A DNA stretch of 64,000 nt from Bacteroidota bacterium (GCA_030706605.1 JAUZOE010000002.1:62001-126000), one strand, 5' to 3'; shown: positions 19,221 through 29,434, numbered from the stretch's first letter. A program made the numbers and translations. The notes: a model not told the origin generated them from the letters alone.

Positions 19221-21206
19221 TTATCTTTTCCATATATTATTCTTCCTGTCGCTATCTGGTAATTTATTTTCAGGGTCAATGGTTATCAATATAACAGCCT
19301 GTGTTGTTGGCAAATGAAAAGTTTGAATAGAGCTTTGCATCCAGGTTTCTACCGGTAATTTTAAATATTGTTTACTGCCATCTTTTAATATAATTTCAAG
19401 CGTACAAGGCATGGCCATCTTTTGCAAATTTGCAATGGTAATATCTACCCCATTTTTTATATCATTTTGTGTATAAGAGACAGATTGAACAGCGAGATCA
19501 AGCTGCCAGTTATTATAAAACCATTCTTTCCAAAACCAGCCAAGGTCCTCGCCCGATTCGTTATCCATCGTCCGGAAAAAATCATCAGGGGCAGGATGTT
19601 TGTAAGCCCATCTTTCAATATATTGCTTAAAAGCATAATCAAACCTGTCTTTTCCCAAAATAATTTCCCGCAGTAAAACCAAACCGAATGCGGGTTTAAA
19701 ATATTCAACAGGATGCCGGTATTTTTCGGGGAACAGATCTGCCCGTACCATCATAGTAGGAGCATCCAGGTCTTTAAGTAATGGAATGATTTCATCAGCG
19801 GGATTTCCTTTGCCTGGCGCATATTCTCCGTCACGTTTTGGTGCGTACTCTCCGTTATTAAATTCATCTGCAGCATACACATCAATGAACGTATTAAAGC
19901 CTTCATCCATAAACGCATAACGTCTTTCATCGCTGCCCACAATCATTGGAAACCAGTTGTGTCCTATTTCATGCGCAGTAACCCAATACAATTCTCCGGC
20001 CTTATCTTTCCAGCCATCAAATACAATTCCAGGGTATTCCATCCCTCCTGCTGTTCCGGCCTCATTAACGGCTACCGGGTATGGGTATACAAACCATTTT
20101 TCAGAAAAGTATTCTATTGATTTTTTTAAATATTCTGTGGCCCGGCCCCAGGCATTTTCTCCTGCGCTCTCAACAGGATAAACCGACATTGCTAATGATT
20201 TTTTTCCGTCCGGTAAATTAACTCTTGCGGCGTCCCAAACATATGCTTTGGAAGCACCAAATGCTACATCACGTGTATTGTACATTTTAAAGTGCCAGGT
20301 TTTCATTCCGTTACTAATCCTATGGGCTGCTACCTGGTTTACTTCTTTTACGGTACGGATAAAAACTGTTTGATCACTTTTTCTTGCTAACTCCAATCGT
20401 TGGGCTTGTTGCACAGAAAGTACTTCTTTTTCATTTTGCAATTCCCCGCTTCCTGCAACAACCATATCATTGGGGACGGTTACTGTATAGTCAAAATCGC
20501 CATATTCACAATAAAATTCACCACTCCCCAGGAAGGGTAAAGTGTTCCAGCCCAAAAGATCATCATACACACACATGCGTGGGTACCATTGTGCTATTTC
20601 ATAAACCTTACCATTTTTTGTTGAATAAAAATCTGTTCTTCCCCCAAATGTTCCTGGAATGGTATAATGGTATTTTATGTTGATGTTTATTTTTTCTTTG
20701 GATGATAAGGTAAACGGCAGCCGGATTTGCATCCTGGTATCATTGATGATATAATCAGCATTTAAGATGTTGCCTCTATATTCAATGGTTATAGATTCAA
20801 ACTGGTAGCCATTAGTATGATTATTGGTAGCTGGTCCGGATGACCGGGAAGATGCTGTGTAATAATTGGAACGTGCATCTTCGCGATACGTATTTTGATC
20901 GAGCTGCAGCCAGAGTGAAGACAATCCATCAGGGCTATTATTAGTATAATGAATTATTTCGGAGGTGCTGAGGATATTCTGAAGTGTATCTATCGTGGCG
21001 TGAAGTGTATAGTCAGCGTGGTTTTGCCAATACTTAGGACCGGGCGCTCCATTTGCAGAGCGGAATTCATTTCCGTTTTTAGTGAATACATCCTGCGCAA
21101 ATAATTCATGTGGATTGAAAATGGATTTATCGGAATTATTTTGTGCTTTCGCAAAATTAAAAAAACAGCAACAGCTTAATAAAAGCCCAGTGATTCTGTA
21201 ATACAT
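19221..21206 (-). CDS. M1 family zinc metallopeptidase, exported
   Basis: Aminopeptidase-type gluzincin of 661 residues with a signal peptide (ending FAKA). The zinc site is HEIGHNW (about 412) with the third ligand 18 residues on in FMDEGFNTF. The preceding GGMEYPG corresponds to the family's GxMEN substrate loop. The C-terminal helical ERAP-type domain is short, ending near NIWKR, and the protein is compact compared with aminopeptidase N. Likely periplasmic peptide degradation. Stands alone on the minus strand between GH20 and the E1 fusion. Confidence 0.92.
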   Translation of the reverse strand: MYYRITGLLLSCCCFFNFAKAQNNSDKSIFNPHELFAQDVFTKNGNEFRSANGAPGPKYWQNHADYTLHATIDTLQNILSTSEIIHYTNNSPDGLSSLWLQLDQNTYREDARSNYYTASSRSSGPATNNHTNGYQFESITIEYRGNILNADYIINDTRMQIRLPFTLSSKEKININIKYHYTIPGTFGGRTDFYSTKNGKVYEIAQWYPRMCVYDDLLGWNTLPFLGSGEFYCEYGDFDYTVTVPNDMVVAGSGELQNEKEVLSVQQAQRLELARKSDQTVFIRTVKEVNQVAAHRISNGMKTWHFKMYNTRDVAFGASKAYVWDAARVNLPDGKKSLAMSVYPVESAGENAWGRATEYLKKSIEYFSEKWFVYPYPVAVNEAGTAGGMEYPGIVFDGWKDKAGELYWVTAHEIGHNWFPMIVGSDERRYAFMDEGFNTFIDVYAADEFNNGEYAPKRDGEYAPGKGNPADEIIPLLKDLDAPTMMVRADLFPEKYRHPVEYFKPAFGLVLLREIILGKDRFDYAFKQYIERWAYKHPAPDDFFRTMDNESGEDLGWFWKEWFYNNWQLDLAVQSVSYTQNDIKNGVDITIANLQKMAMPCTLEIILKDGSKQYLKLPVETWMQSSIQTFHLPTTQAVILITIDPENKLPDSDRKNNIWKR

Positions 21207-21330
21207 TTTATAAAGTTAGGGATGATTGAAAATGTAATTGAAAATGAAAAGTCATATATATAGTGATCACAAAAAATTATTTAAACATTTTTATTATTTC
21301 CCATGCAAAAATTTATTCAATATTGATTTC

Positions 21331-23385
21331 TTAATAATTTACTAACTTCTGCATCATTTCATCTAACCTTGAATTAGCCAAAAAGTTTTTTTCTAATTCA
21401 CTATTAAAAGGAACAGGCGTATCCAATGAGGCGCAGCGCAGCACAGGAGCATCTAAATATTCAAAACAGTTTTGGGCTATCCATGCTGCCACTTCCCCGC
21501 CAATGCCTCCTGTCAGGGTATCTTCATGTAGCACCAGTACTTTACCAGTACTGTTGACAGATGTTCGTATGGCTTTGTAATCTAAAGGCAATAATGTTCT
21601 CAGGTCAAGAATATCAATTGAAATTTCTGGGTGAGCTTCAGCATATTCCGTAGCCCATATCACACCCATACCATAAGTAATGATACTAATGTCATTGCCT
21701 GAGCGCACTTTCCGGGCTTTTCCTATTTCTGTTTCATAATATTCCTTTGGGAAATCTGCGCTCAGGTTTCTGTATAAAGCTTTGTGTTCAAAGAACATAA
21801 CCGGGTTAGGGTCATTAATTGCTGCGATTAATAATCCTTTAGCATCTTCTGGTGTGGAAGGGTAAACTACTTTTAACCCTGGCGTATGTATAAACCAGGC
21901 TTCATTACTTTGACTATGAAATGGTCCAGCGCCTACGCCCGCCCCCGCAGGCATACGAATGACCACATCAGCATTTTGCCCCCAGCGATAATAAATTTTG
22001 GCAAGGTTGTTTATAATCTGGTTGAATCCCACAGTAACAAAATCTGCAAATTGCATTTCCATTACACTTTTAAATCCTTCTAATGATAAACCGAGGCAAG
22101 CTCCCACAATAGCGCTTTCGCATAAGGGCGTATTCCGTACTCTTTCTTTACCAAATTCAGTTACCAGTCCTTCTGTTATTTTAAAAGCTCCGCCATATTC
22201 TGCAATATCCTGGCCCATTAAAACCAGGTTAGGATGCGCTAGCATAGACTGGTGGAGCCCCTCTTTAATAGCATCAATAAAACGAATGTTCCGAGGATTT
22301 TTTTCTTCCGAAGGAGAAGATGTTACAACTTTGTTTTCTGAATAAATGGCTTTAGCAGATTCAAAGGAGGTATTCTTTTTTGCATATATATCTTCGATTT
22401 CTTTTTTAGAAATTTGAGGATTTCCCTTAAATGGACTTTGTGTATTTTCTCCGGATGATATGGGGTCTGAACCCAGGTGACAACTCTCAATGTATTTCTT
22501 TATCTCATTTCTTATTTCGGCAATCTTCAGGTTGGTAAGAATATTTTCATCCACCAAAAAATGTTCATAATTTTTTATCGGGTCTCTTTCAATCCATTTT
22601 TCAAAAATTTCTTTGGGAACATATTTCGTCCCGCTTGCTTCTTCGTGCCCCCGCATGCGAAAAGTCATGCATTCTATTAAATAAGGCTTTTGATTTTTGA
22701 TGCAATGTTCACGTATCTGTTTTATCGTTTCATATACGGTAAGGATATTATTACCATCTATTTGTATGCCTTCCATGCCATAGCCTTTTGCTTTATCCAC
22801 CAGGTTTTTACAACGAAATTGTTCACTTACGGGAGTGCTTAAACCATAGCCATTATTTTCAATAATAAATATTACCGGCAAATCCCAAACAGCGGCCACA
22901 TTTAATGCTTCATGAAAATCTCCTTCGCTGGTGCCTCCATCGCCAGTGAAAGCAAGTGCTACTTTTTCTTGCTTTTTTAATTTATAGGCAAGAGCAGCTC
23001 CATCTGCTAGGGCAAGTTGAGGGCCGAGATGAGAAATCATTCCGCAGATATAATGTTCCTTATTTCCAAAATGAAAGCTACGTTCTCTTCCCTTGCTATA
23101 GCCATCTAACTGGCCTTGCCATTGCTTTATTAAATCTGGCAAAGGCATTTTTCTTGAAGTAAAAACACCAAGGTTGCGATGTAAAGGCATTATCCACTCA
23201 TCAGGCTGAAGGGCATAAGTGGCGCCCACAGCGATTGCTTCCTGGCCGATACCGCTGAACCATTTTGAAACTTTACCCTGTCGTAATAATAAAAGCATTT
23301 TTTCTTCTATCAGCCGGGGAAGAAGTAAATGCCGGTATAAATCTATCAGTGTCTCTTCAGATAAATTATTTCTATTGAATTGCAT
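21331..23385 (-). CDS. 2-oxoacid (2-oxoisovalerate-type) dehydrogenase E1, alpha-beta fusion
   Basis: Thiamine diphosphate-dependent E1 that decarboxylates branched-chain or related 2-oxoacids and passes the acyl group to lipoyl-E2. Residues about 1-310 are the alpha subunit, with the TPP motif GDGGTSEGDFHEALN...ENNGYG and FRMRGHEEASG. A linker of about 50 residues follows. From about 365 (RFIDAIKEGLHQSM) comes the beta subunit with GQDIAEYGGAFKIT, MQFADFVTVGFNQI and EDTLTGGIGGEVAAWI. Single-chain E1 fusions are common in Bacteroidota. E2 and E3 are not in the window. Confidence 0.93.
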   Translation of the reverse strand: MQFNRNNLSEETLIDLYRHLLLPRLIEEKMLLLLRQGKVSKWFSGIGQEAIAVGATYALQPDEWIMPLHRNLGVFTSRKMPLPDLIKQWQGQLDGYSKGRERSFHFGNKEHYICGMISHLGPQLALADGAALAYKLKKQEKVALAFTGDGGTSEGDFHEALNVAAVWDLPVIFIIENNGYGLSTPVSEQFRCKNLVDKAKGYGMEGIQIDGNNILTVYETIKQIREHCIKNQKPYLIECMTFRMRGHEEASGTKYVPKEIFEKWIERDPIKNYEHFLVDENILTNLKIAEIRNEIKKYIESCHLGSDPISSGENTQSPFKGNPQISKKEIEDIYAKKNTSFESAKAIYSENKVVTSSPSEEKNPRNIRFIDAIKEGLHQSMLAHPNLVLMGQDIAEYGGAFKITEGLVTEFGKERVRNTPLCESAIVGACLGLSLEGFKSVMEMQFADFVTVGFNQIINNLAKIYYRWGQNADVVIRMPAGAGVGAGPFHSQSNEAWFIHTPGLKVVYPSTPEDAKGLLIAAINDPNPVMFFEHKALYRNLSADFPKEYYETEIGKARKVRSGNDISIITYGMGVIWATEYAEAHPEISIDILDLRTLLPLDYKAIRTSVNSTGKVLVLHEDTLTGGIGGEVAAWIAQNCFEYLDAPVLRCASLDTPVPFNSELEKNFLANSRLDEMMQKLVNY

Positions 23386-23513
23386 GATACAAATTTCATC
23401 TTTTCATCTGTAAATAAAAAAGATTAAGAAAATGGATGTTTGATAAAAGAGAAATAGCTGAATAGAATGCCGGGGAGAAGCTAAAAAAGGCAAGGAGAGA
23501 AAATTTAAAAAAC

Positions 23514-23861
23514 CTATTTTTTACCTTTTTCAAAATTATTAAGGGTAGAGGAAAGAAAAGAAAGCAGTATGCCAAAAACGAAAGCCCATAAAAATCCATC
23601 TACATGAAATCCGGAGACAAATTTTCCGGCAAGAAGAATCATTAAAACATTGATAATTAGAAGGAATAATCCCAGGGTAAGGATGGTAATAGGTAAAGTT
23701 AAAATAATAAGAACTGGTTTTACAATAGCATTTAAAATTCCAAGTACCAACACAAAAATTAATGCTGTTGAATAAGAATTAATGTGGACATGCGGATCCA
23801 GGATCATTGATAATCCATAAGCTACTGCAGCAGTGATAAGAAGCCGGATGATGAATCTCAT
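23514..23861 (-). CDS. Four-helix membrane protein, Phage_holin_4_2/YvlD family
   Basis: A 115-residue protein of four closely spaced hydrophobic helices with the family motif NAIVKPVLIILTLPITILTLG and a central GFHVDGF. Despite the holin name, members are widespread chromosomal inner-membrane proteins (YvlD-like) and nothing phage-related is nearby. Function unknown. It lies between the E1 fusion and the M16 pair on the same strand. Confidence 0.85.
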   Translation of the reverse strand: MRFIIRLLITAAVAYGLSMILDPHVHINSYSTALIFVLVLGILNAIVKPVLIILTLPITILTLGLFLLIINVLMILLAGKFVSGFHVDGFLWAFVFGILLSFLSSTLNNFEKGKK

Positions 23862-23897
23862 AACACTAATTTACTAATTTATTTAGTGTAAGCTAAT

Positions 23898-25175
23898 TTA
23901 AATTACGACCAATTCAAAAAAATCTTCAGGTATTAAATATTTATTGGAAAGCTCCTGTAATTCTTCTGCTGAAATTGTTTTAATAGTATTAAGAGATTCA
24001 TAAAAATAATGTTCATCAAGATTATTAAGGATCAAACTTTTCCATCGGGCTATCACATGAAACGGTCCATCTAGATGACCAAGATTGACACCCATCATAT
24101 AATTTTTTACCAATAATAATTCTTCAGCGTCAATGAGTTCTTCCCTCAATAATTTCATTTCTTTATGCACTTCTTCAATAGTGGCTTCGCATACATCTTT
24201 TCCGGCTTCAGTGCTAATGATCCAGGCAGTATCTCCAATGTGGTTTTGCAAATGACTTGAAATCCCATAAGTATAGCCCTTTTCTTCCCGGATATTGCTC
24301 ATGAGCCTTGAGCTGAAATAACCGCCGAATAAGGTATTCAGGACAGACACTTTTTTAAAATCGGGATGATGGCGATTGGGAAACGGACGTGCAATACGAA
24401 CTGCTCCCTGTACTCCGTTTTCATCGTTGTTGATACGGTATTTTTTTTGAGTGGCCAGTTCTCGGTTTTGCATGAAAGCCGGCAGATCTTTATTAAATGA
24501 AAGGTCACCAAAGTATTTTTCCAGCAACTGTTCGAAATCTGCAGGAAGTTTTCCTGCTGAGAAAATACGGCATTTTGCATTCAAATAAAATTGACTGAAA
24601 AAGGCAGTAAGATCTTCCTGGTTTAGCGCCTCAATATCTTCCTTTGTACTTACTTTTCCGTAAGGATGTTGGGGGCCATACAAATATTGGTCAATTAACC
24701 TGTTGGCAACAAAATCACATTTTAGCAAATTAACAGAAAGACGTTGAATACTATTTTGTTGAAAAATTTCAAGTTCATCTTCGGGGAATATGGAGTCTGT
24801 TATCAGTTCTCTTATTACAGGTAATAATTCTTTTAAATGCTTAGATAAGCAATGTAAAGTGATGGTTGTGGTTTCGTTATGACATGCGCGGCTTAAGTAT
24901 GCACCAAAGTATTCAAAGCTTTCGGTTATTTCAAAAGCATTTTTTTTACTGGTCCCGTTTTTAATGAGATAATTGGTTGTTGCCGCCACTCCATTTTTGT
25001 TTTCATAAGAATTTCCTGCATCGAATACAAATTCTATCATGGCCACTTCTTCTGCTCCGTCATTAATATAATAAACAGGAGCTCCGTTTGAAAGTGAAAA
25101 TCGGGTACATGGATTTAGGGCTATGTTGAACTCTATGGCGTCTTTAATTGGAGGAGCTATTTTTCTATCTGGCAT
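23898..25175 (-). CDS. M16 family peptidase homologue without the zinc motif (partner subunit)
   Basis: A 425-residue protein with the two-lobed M16 fold. The first lobe has IEFVFDAGNSYENKNGVAATTNYLIKNGT's framework, but HxxEH is replaced by ATTNY (around residue 65), so it cannot bind zinc. The second lobe keeps the R/Y pair region (FGGYFSSRLMSNIREEKGYTYG). It lies 63 bp downstream of an active M16 gene, the arrangement of heterodimeric M16B proteases in which one subunit is catalytic and the other supplies the substrate-binding Arg/Tyr. Cytoplasmic or periplasmic location is unclear; no signal peptide is visible. Confidence 0.88.
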   Translation of the reverse strand: MPDRKIAPPIKDAIEFNIALNPCTRFSLSNGAPVYYINDGAEEVAMIEFVFDAGNSYENKNGVAATTNYLIKNGTSKKNAFEITESFEYFGAYLSRACHNETTTITLHCLSKHLKELLPVIRELITDSIFPEDELEIFQQNSIQRLSVNLLKCDFVANRLIDQYLYGPQHPYGKVSTKEDIEALNQEDLTAFFSQFYLNAKCRIFSAGKLPADFEQLLEKYFGDLSFNKDLPAFMQNRELATQKKYRINNDENGVQGAVRIARPFPNRHHPDFKKVSVLNTLFGGYFSSRLMSNIREEKGYTYGISSHLQNHIGDTAWIISTEAGKDVCEATIEEVHKEMKLLREELIDAEELLLVKNYMMGVNLGHLDGPFHVIARWKSLILNNLDEHYFYESLNTIKTISAEELQELSNKYLIPEDFFELVVI

Positions 25176-25238
25176 TATTAATTTTTTATAAAGCTGTAAA
25201 ATTGAATTTTAAATTCAGGGATGAATGCCCCGGCAATT

Positions 25239-26495
25239 TTATTCAGAATCAGGCATTGATGTAGTGGACCGATAATATAAAGTACTGCAATTAGTATCTA
25301 CAAAAACTCTGCGGCATTCTTCAAGGATATCATCGGCAGTAACTGCATGATAAAGCAATAATTCCTTATTCATTAAATCGGCATCGCCCAGCAATTCATA
25401 ATTGGCAAGGCTATTGGCCCGGTTCATTAAACTGATATCTTCAAAAGCCAGTAAACTTTCTGTTTTATTTTTTATTTTTTGCAATTCTGTTTCACTGATC
25501 TTTTCTGTTTTCATTTTGTCTAATTCCCCGGAGATGGCTTTTTCTCCTTCCTCAATGCTGATCCCTTTTATTAATTTCCCATCGATATAGAGCAAGCCTG
25601 CATCTATACTTCCCAGGTGCGAGCATTGTATGCTACTAAATAATTGTTGTTCTTTTACCAGGCTTTGGAATAATCTTGAAGAGGTACCTCCTCCAAGAAT
25701 TTCTGTTATCATATCAGCTACATAATATCTTTTATCAAGCCGCGTAGATATGTGCCAACATTTATAAAGGGCATCCAAAGGTACTTCTGCTTCAATTTCT
25801 AAAAATTGTGGTTCTTTCTGAACAGGCTCCTGGGGAATATTTCTTACATATTTATCTCCTGAAGGAATATCACCAAACCATTTTTCAGCCAATTCTTTTA
25901 CCTGGCTAACAGTTATATTACCAGCAACTACAAGTATGGCATTGCAAGGAGTATAATGTTTGAAAAAGAAATCTTTTACATCCTGTAATTGTGCATTTTC
26001 AACGTGGCTCAATTCTTTTCCTATCGTCATCCACTTGTATGGATGTTCTTTGTAAGCAAGTTCGCGGAGCTTGTGCCACACATTACCATAGGGTCTATTA
26101 ATATAATGTTCTTTAAACTCTTCAATTACTACTTTCCGTTGTACGTCAAGTGAATTTTCATTGAAACCAAGAGATAACATTCTGTCGCTTTCAAGCCAGA
26201 ATCCTGTTTCAATATTTTCTGCCGGTATTTGTAAATAGTAATTGGTAAGATCATTCGTAGTATAAGCATTATTTTCTCCTCCAGCCATTTGCAGCGGTTC
26301 ATCGTACGATTCAATATTAATGCTGCCCCCAAACATCAAATGCTCAAATAAATGAGCAAACCCGGTACGGTGGGGCTCTTCGTCTCTTGCCCCTACATCA
26401 TACATTACATCAAGCACAGCCATCGGTGTACTTTTATCTTCATGAACTATAACCCGAAGTCCATTTTCTAGAACAAATTTTTCATATTTTATCAT
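25239..26495 (-). CDS. M16 family zinc peptidase, catalytic subunit
   Basis: Catalytic half of the predicted M16B pair, 418 residues. It has the inverted zinc motif HLFEHLMFGG (near 48-52) and the downstream Glu in VVIEEFKEHYINRPYG. The C-terminal lobe is present (ITEILGGGTSSRLFQSLVKEQ). Starts directly with YEKFVLENGLRVIVHED, so no signal peptide. First gene of the pair. By analogy with mitochondrial processing peptidase it should cleave short peptides or presequence-like substrates inside a closed chamber. Confidence 0.92.
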   Translation of the reverse strand: MIKYEKFVLENGLRVIVHEDKSTPMAVLDVMYDVGARDEEPHRTGFAHLFEHLMFGGSINIESYDEPLQMAGGENNAYTTNDLTNYYLQIPAENIETGFWLESDRMLSLGFNENSLDVQRKVVIEEFKEHYINRPYGNVWHKLRELAYKEHPYKWMTIGKELSHVENAQLQDVKDFFFKHYTPCNAILVVAGNITVSQVKELAEKWFGDIPSGDKYVRNIPQEPVQKEPQFLEIEAEVPLDALYKCWHISTRLDKRYYVADMITEILGGGTSSRLFQSLVKEQQLFSSIQCSHLGSIDAGLLYIDGKLIKGISIEEGEKAISGELDKMKTEKISETELQKIKNKTESLLAFEDISLMNRANSLANYELLGDADLMNKELLLYHAVTADDILEECRRVFVDTNCSTLYYRSTTSMPDSE

Positions 26496-26580
26496 GGTTG
26501 CAAATTTGCGTTAAACCAGTTCATTTTCCCAAAAAGAATTTATAAAAATGTTTTAGAAAAGGGCCTTGGTGTTAGAAATT

Positions 26581-27792
26581 TTAAAACCTTAGCCAGTTGA
26601 AACGTTTAAAAATACGTCCTACCCGAAAGGATATAATAAAAGGGGTTTTATCTCTCATCACTAGCAAAGTAACTTTTTCACCAACATTTTGCATCAGGTT
26701 TTTATAAACAGTGATATTGTTACTGAAATTATTATTTATCCCCATAATAATATCATCTTTTTTTAATCCTGCCTTATAGGCTGGTGAGCCTTTTATTACT
26801 TCATCAGAGAAAATAGCTCCATCTGCGAAATACATATTAATTCCTGTATAAGAGTAATCAAATTTATCATTGAAATGGCTGTTGGGTGATAGATAAATTT
26901 CTCTATTAGGATAATTGATGATCATATTAAAACGGCGTAAAATATCATCCCCTATAAGACCTGAAATAAAAGGATAAGAAATAGCATTGTATTCATCATC
27001 AAGAATATCAGTAGGGACTTTTTTAAATTTGTATGAGCCAATCTTAATCCTTTTAATTATTGTTAGTAACATTTCCATTTTACCTCCCAAACCCTGCGCC
27101 TGAATGGAAACCGGTCTTCTTCTTTTTAACAAAAAAGAACTGTCTTTCTCAAATTGTTTGCTTATTAAAAAATTTAACCCTGCACCGGTATCGAAATAAA
27201 AATTTGAAACCACTTTTCTTGCATCCTTAATAGTAAGTGACTGAATAGGCAGTGCTGTAAATAATGGAGTCAAAAGTGTTCCTTTGGATGGGTATTGAAT
27301 TCTGCCCGGAGAGAAGATTTGAATGTACAAGCTATCAAAATTAATTTTTACTATGAACTTGTGAAAGAAAGTATAACCTATAATACCATCAATCTTTTCC
27401 CCGTATACACTAGATAATATATTATAATCATTAATATAAAAATCGAGACTATCTACCTTTAACCCCGGGAAGGTAAGACTGTTATTTTTAGCATAATCTA
27501 CTTTACGAATTCCGGCAATTCCACTAATAGTCCTTCCCGAAGGCTCATGGGGGATTTTAAATTCAGCAGTAGTGGAGGAATCTAATGAAATAGCCCCACT
27601 ACCAGTATCCAATATAAAATTGAAAGGTTCAGTAATATTATTAAATTTTGCTTTTACCAATATAACTCCACCAATGAGCTGCTTGAATGTAAATTGTGTT
27701 ATAAATTTTGCCGGCTCTTCAAAATACACTTCCTGCCCATAAAATGTTAATGTGGAAAAGGTAAAAAGAAGGTAAAGTAAAATTCTGCACAT
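26581..27792 (-). CDS. Exported retropepsin-like aspartyl protease with PDZ domain
   Basis: The 403-residue protein starts with a signal peptide (to about 19, TFYGQ). It contains two aspartyl-protease half-sites, FILDTGSGAISLDS (about 58) and FYFDTGAGLNFLIS (about 200), so a single chain can form the active site. A C-terminal PDZ domain follows (about 310-395, GSPAYKAGLKKDDIIMGINN). This layout is frequent in Bacteroidota, with unknown substrates. Divergent from mqnC, with overlapping upstream regions. Confidence 0.85.
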   Translation of the reverse strand: MCRILLYLLFTFSTLTFYGQEVYFEEPAKFITQFTFKQLIGGVILVKAKFNNITEPFNFILDTGSGAISLDSSTTAEFKIPHEPSGRTISGIAGIRKVDYAKNNSLTFPGLKVDSLDFYINDYNILSSVYGEKIDGIIGYTFFHKFIVKINFDSLYIQIFSPGRIQYPSKGTLLTPLFTALPIQSLTIKDARKVVSNFYFDTGAGLNFLISKQFEKDSSFLLKRRRPVSIQAQGLGGKMEMLLTIIKRIKIGSYKFKKVPTDILDDEYNAISYPFISGLIGDDILRRFNMIINYPNREIYLSPNSHFNDKFDYSYTGINMYFADGAIFSDEVIKGSPAYKAGLKKDDIIMGINNNFSNNITVYKNLMQNVGEKVTLLVMRDKTPFIISFRVGRIFKRFNWLRF

Positions 27793-27802
27793 TTGATAAA
27801 CA

Positions 27803-27832
27803 TTGAATTTAAGATTAATGGGAGTATTTTTG
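27803..27832 (+). promoter_or_regulatory. Promoter of mqnC
   Basis: TTG (27803-27805) is followed after 19 bases by TATTTTTG (27825-27832), matching both elements of the Bacteroidota promoter. Transcription would begin near 27839, about 40 bases before the ATG. Confidence 0.6.
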
Positions 27833-27879
27833 TTTAAAATTTTTACAAGAGGCTTAATTTTACTTTAATTATAAATACT

Positions 27880-29004
27880 ATGGATACATCCCAACTACTA
27901 CAAAAAGCTCTCCGTTTTGAATTCCTGACTGTAGAAGAAGGTGTATTCTTATTTAAATCGGCTCCGTTGTCTGAGTTGATGGCTGTGGCTAATGAACTTA
28001 GGAAAATACAAGTTCCTCATGGCAAAGTTACCTGGATTATAGACCGGAATGTGAACACGACTAATGTTTGTATTGCTAATTGTAAATTTTGTAATTTTTA
28101 CAGAATTCCCGGTCATGAAGATGCTTATATTACCGATATAGAAACTTACAAAAAAAAGATTGATGAAACGTTTCTTTATGGCGGCGAGCAACTTTTATTG
28201 CAGGGAGGCCACCACCCGGAATTAGGGCTCAGTTATTATGTAAATCTTTTTAAAGAATTAAAAAAACTTTATCCTGCCTTAAAATTGCATGCGCTCGGGC
28301 CACCCGAAGTAGCACATATTACCAAGCTTGAAAAGTCAACCCATCGTGAAGTTTTGATAGCTCTCAAGGAAGCCGGGTTGGATTCTCTTCCCGGACCAGG
28401 AGCAGAAATATTAACAGATAGGGTTAGACGATTAATTAGCAAAGGGAAATGTGGCACACAGGAATGGCTCGATATTATGATAGAAGCCCACCAGCTAAAC
28501 CTTACCACTTCTGCCACAATGATGTTTGGTCATGTGGAAACAATAGAAGAGCGATTTGAACACCTGGTAAAATTGAGAGAAGTACAGGCAAAAAAGCCCG
28601 AAAGTGCAAAAGGATTTTTGGCCTTCATTCCCTGGACATTCCAGGACGTGGATACATTGCTTACAAAAATAAGAGGTGTGCAAAACCTTACTACACCGGA
28701 GGAATATATCAGGATGATTGCCATGAGCCGTATTATGCTGCCAAATGTAAAGAACATCCAGGCAAGCTGGCTTACTGTGGGCAAAGAAGTAGCACAACTT
28801 TGTTTACATGCCGGAGCCAATGATTTTGGAAGTATTATGATAGAAGAAAATGTGGTAAGTGCTGCGGGAGCTCCTCATCGCTTCACAAGCAAAGGAATAC
28901 AGGATGCCATCAGGGAAGCTGGCTTTGAGCCGCAATTAAGGAATCAGCAATATGAATTTAGAAAAATACCTGAACATATTAAAGAACAGGTAATTGACTA
29001 CTAA
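27880..29004 (+). CDS. mqnC: Cyclic dehypoxanthine futalosine synthase (menaquinone synthesis)
   Basis: Radical-SAM enzyme that cyclises dehypoxanthine futalosine in the futalosine route to menaquinone. The 374-residue protein has the cluster motif CIANCKFCNFYR (C-x3-C-x2-C, about 65-72), GGEQLLLQGGHHPELG, DSLPGPGAEIL and a C-terminal MIEENVVSAAGAPHRF typical of MqnC/MqnE/CofH relatives. MqnC is preferred over MqnE by the overall motif set and length. No other mqn genes are in the window. Confidence 0.92.
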   Translation: MDTSQLLQKALRFEFLTVEEGVFLFKSAPLSELMAVANELRKIQVPHGKVTWIIDRNVNTTNVCIANCKFCNFYRIPGHEDAYITDIETYKKKIDETFLYGGEQLLLQGGHHPELGLSYYVNLFKELKKLYPALKLHALGPPEVAHITKLEKSTHREVLIALKEAGLDSLPGPGAEILTDRVRRLISKGKCGTQEWLDIMIEAHQLNLTTSATMMFGHVETIEERFEHLVKLREVQAKKPESAKGFLAFIPWTFQDVDTLLTKIRGVQNLTTPEEYIRMIAMSRIMLPNVKNIQASWLTVGKEVAQLCLHAGANDFGSIMIEENVVSAAGAPHRFTSKGIQDAIREAGFEPQLRNQQYEFRKIPEHIKEQVIDY

Positions 29005-29204
29005 TACAGTTCTTCTACAAAAATCTTCAGTTACCGTGGCTTTATTTAATATTTTGATGATGAAAAATGCCCGTTATTCATTATGACAATGTAGAGGATT
29101 AACCACAATTACCCACAGTAATAAAAAAAATCCGACAAATTACCATACTGTTATTGGGTTTCATTATAAGCATTTTTCTGGCATATTTTTTATGGTGATT
29201 CCTC

Positions 29205-29224
29205 ACATCACAATATTGTGATGT
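29205..29224. repeat. Perfect 20-bp palindrome upstream of a small ORF
   Basis: ACATCACAATATTGTGATGT is its own reverse complement over all 20 bases. It ends 18 bases before the ATG of the 55-codon ORF at 29243. It could be a dimeric repressor operator or a leader hairpin. Confidence 0.6.
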
Positions 29225-29242
29225 TGCTTAAAAAATAAGATC

Positions 29243-29410
29243 ATGCCTACACTCAAAAAAAATCATGGCCATGAAAGCGATGTTTCCCGCAAAGGAAAAA
29301 ACATTAAATCTAAAAGAAGTAAATCCCCCAATGTAAGAGGTCGTTCGGAAAATCAAAAAAGTGGCGAAATGATTACCCCTAACCGGGAAGGAAATCTGGG
29401 AAACCGGTAA
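29243..29410 (+). CDS. Small basic protein, 55 residues, unknown function
   Basis: ATG at 29243 opens a 55-codon frame (MPTLKKNHGHESDVSRKGKN, ending NREGNLGNR). It is rich in Lys, Arg, Ser, Asn and Gly, without hydrophobic core, so probably disordered and perhaps nucleic-acid binding. Support for a real gene is contextual: a perfect 20-bp palindrome 18 bases upstream and a good terminator 24 bases downstream on the same strand. I do not recognise the family. It could still be a chance ORF within a small RNA gene. Confidence 0.5.
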   Translation: MPTLKKNHGHESDVSRKGKNIKSKRSKSPNVRGRSENQKSGEMITPNREGNLGNR

Positions 29411-29434
29411 TGCTAAAAGCAAAAGTGTTACACT

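Noticed and set aside
23514-23861. Holin-family gene as a prophage sign.
   Set aside because: The family is a common chromosomal membrane protein and no other phage gene is nearby.
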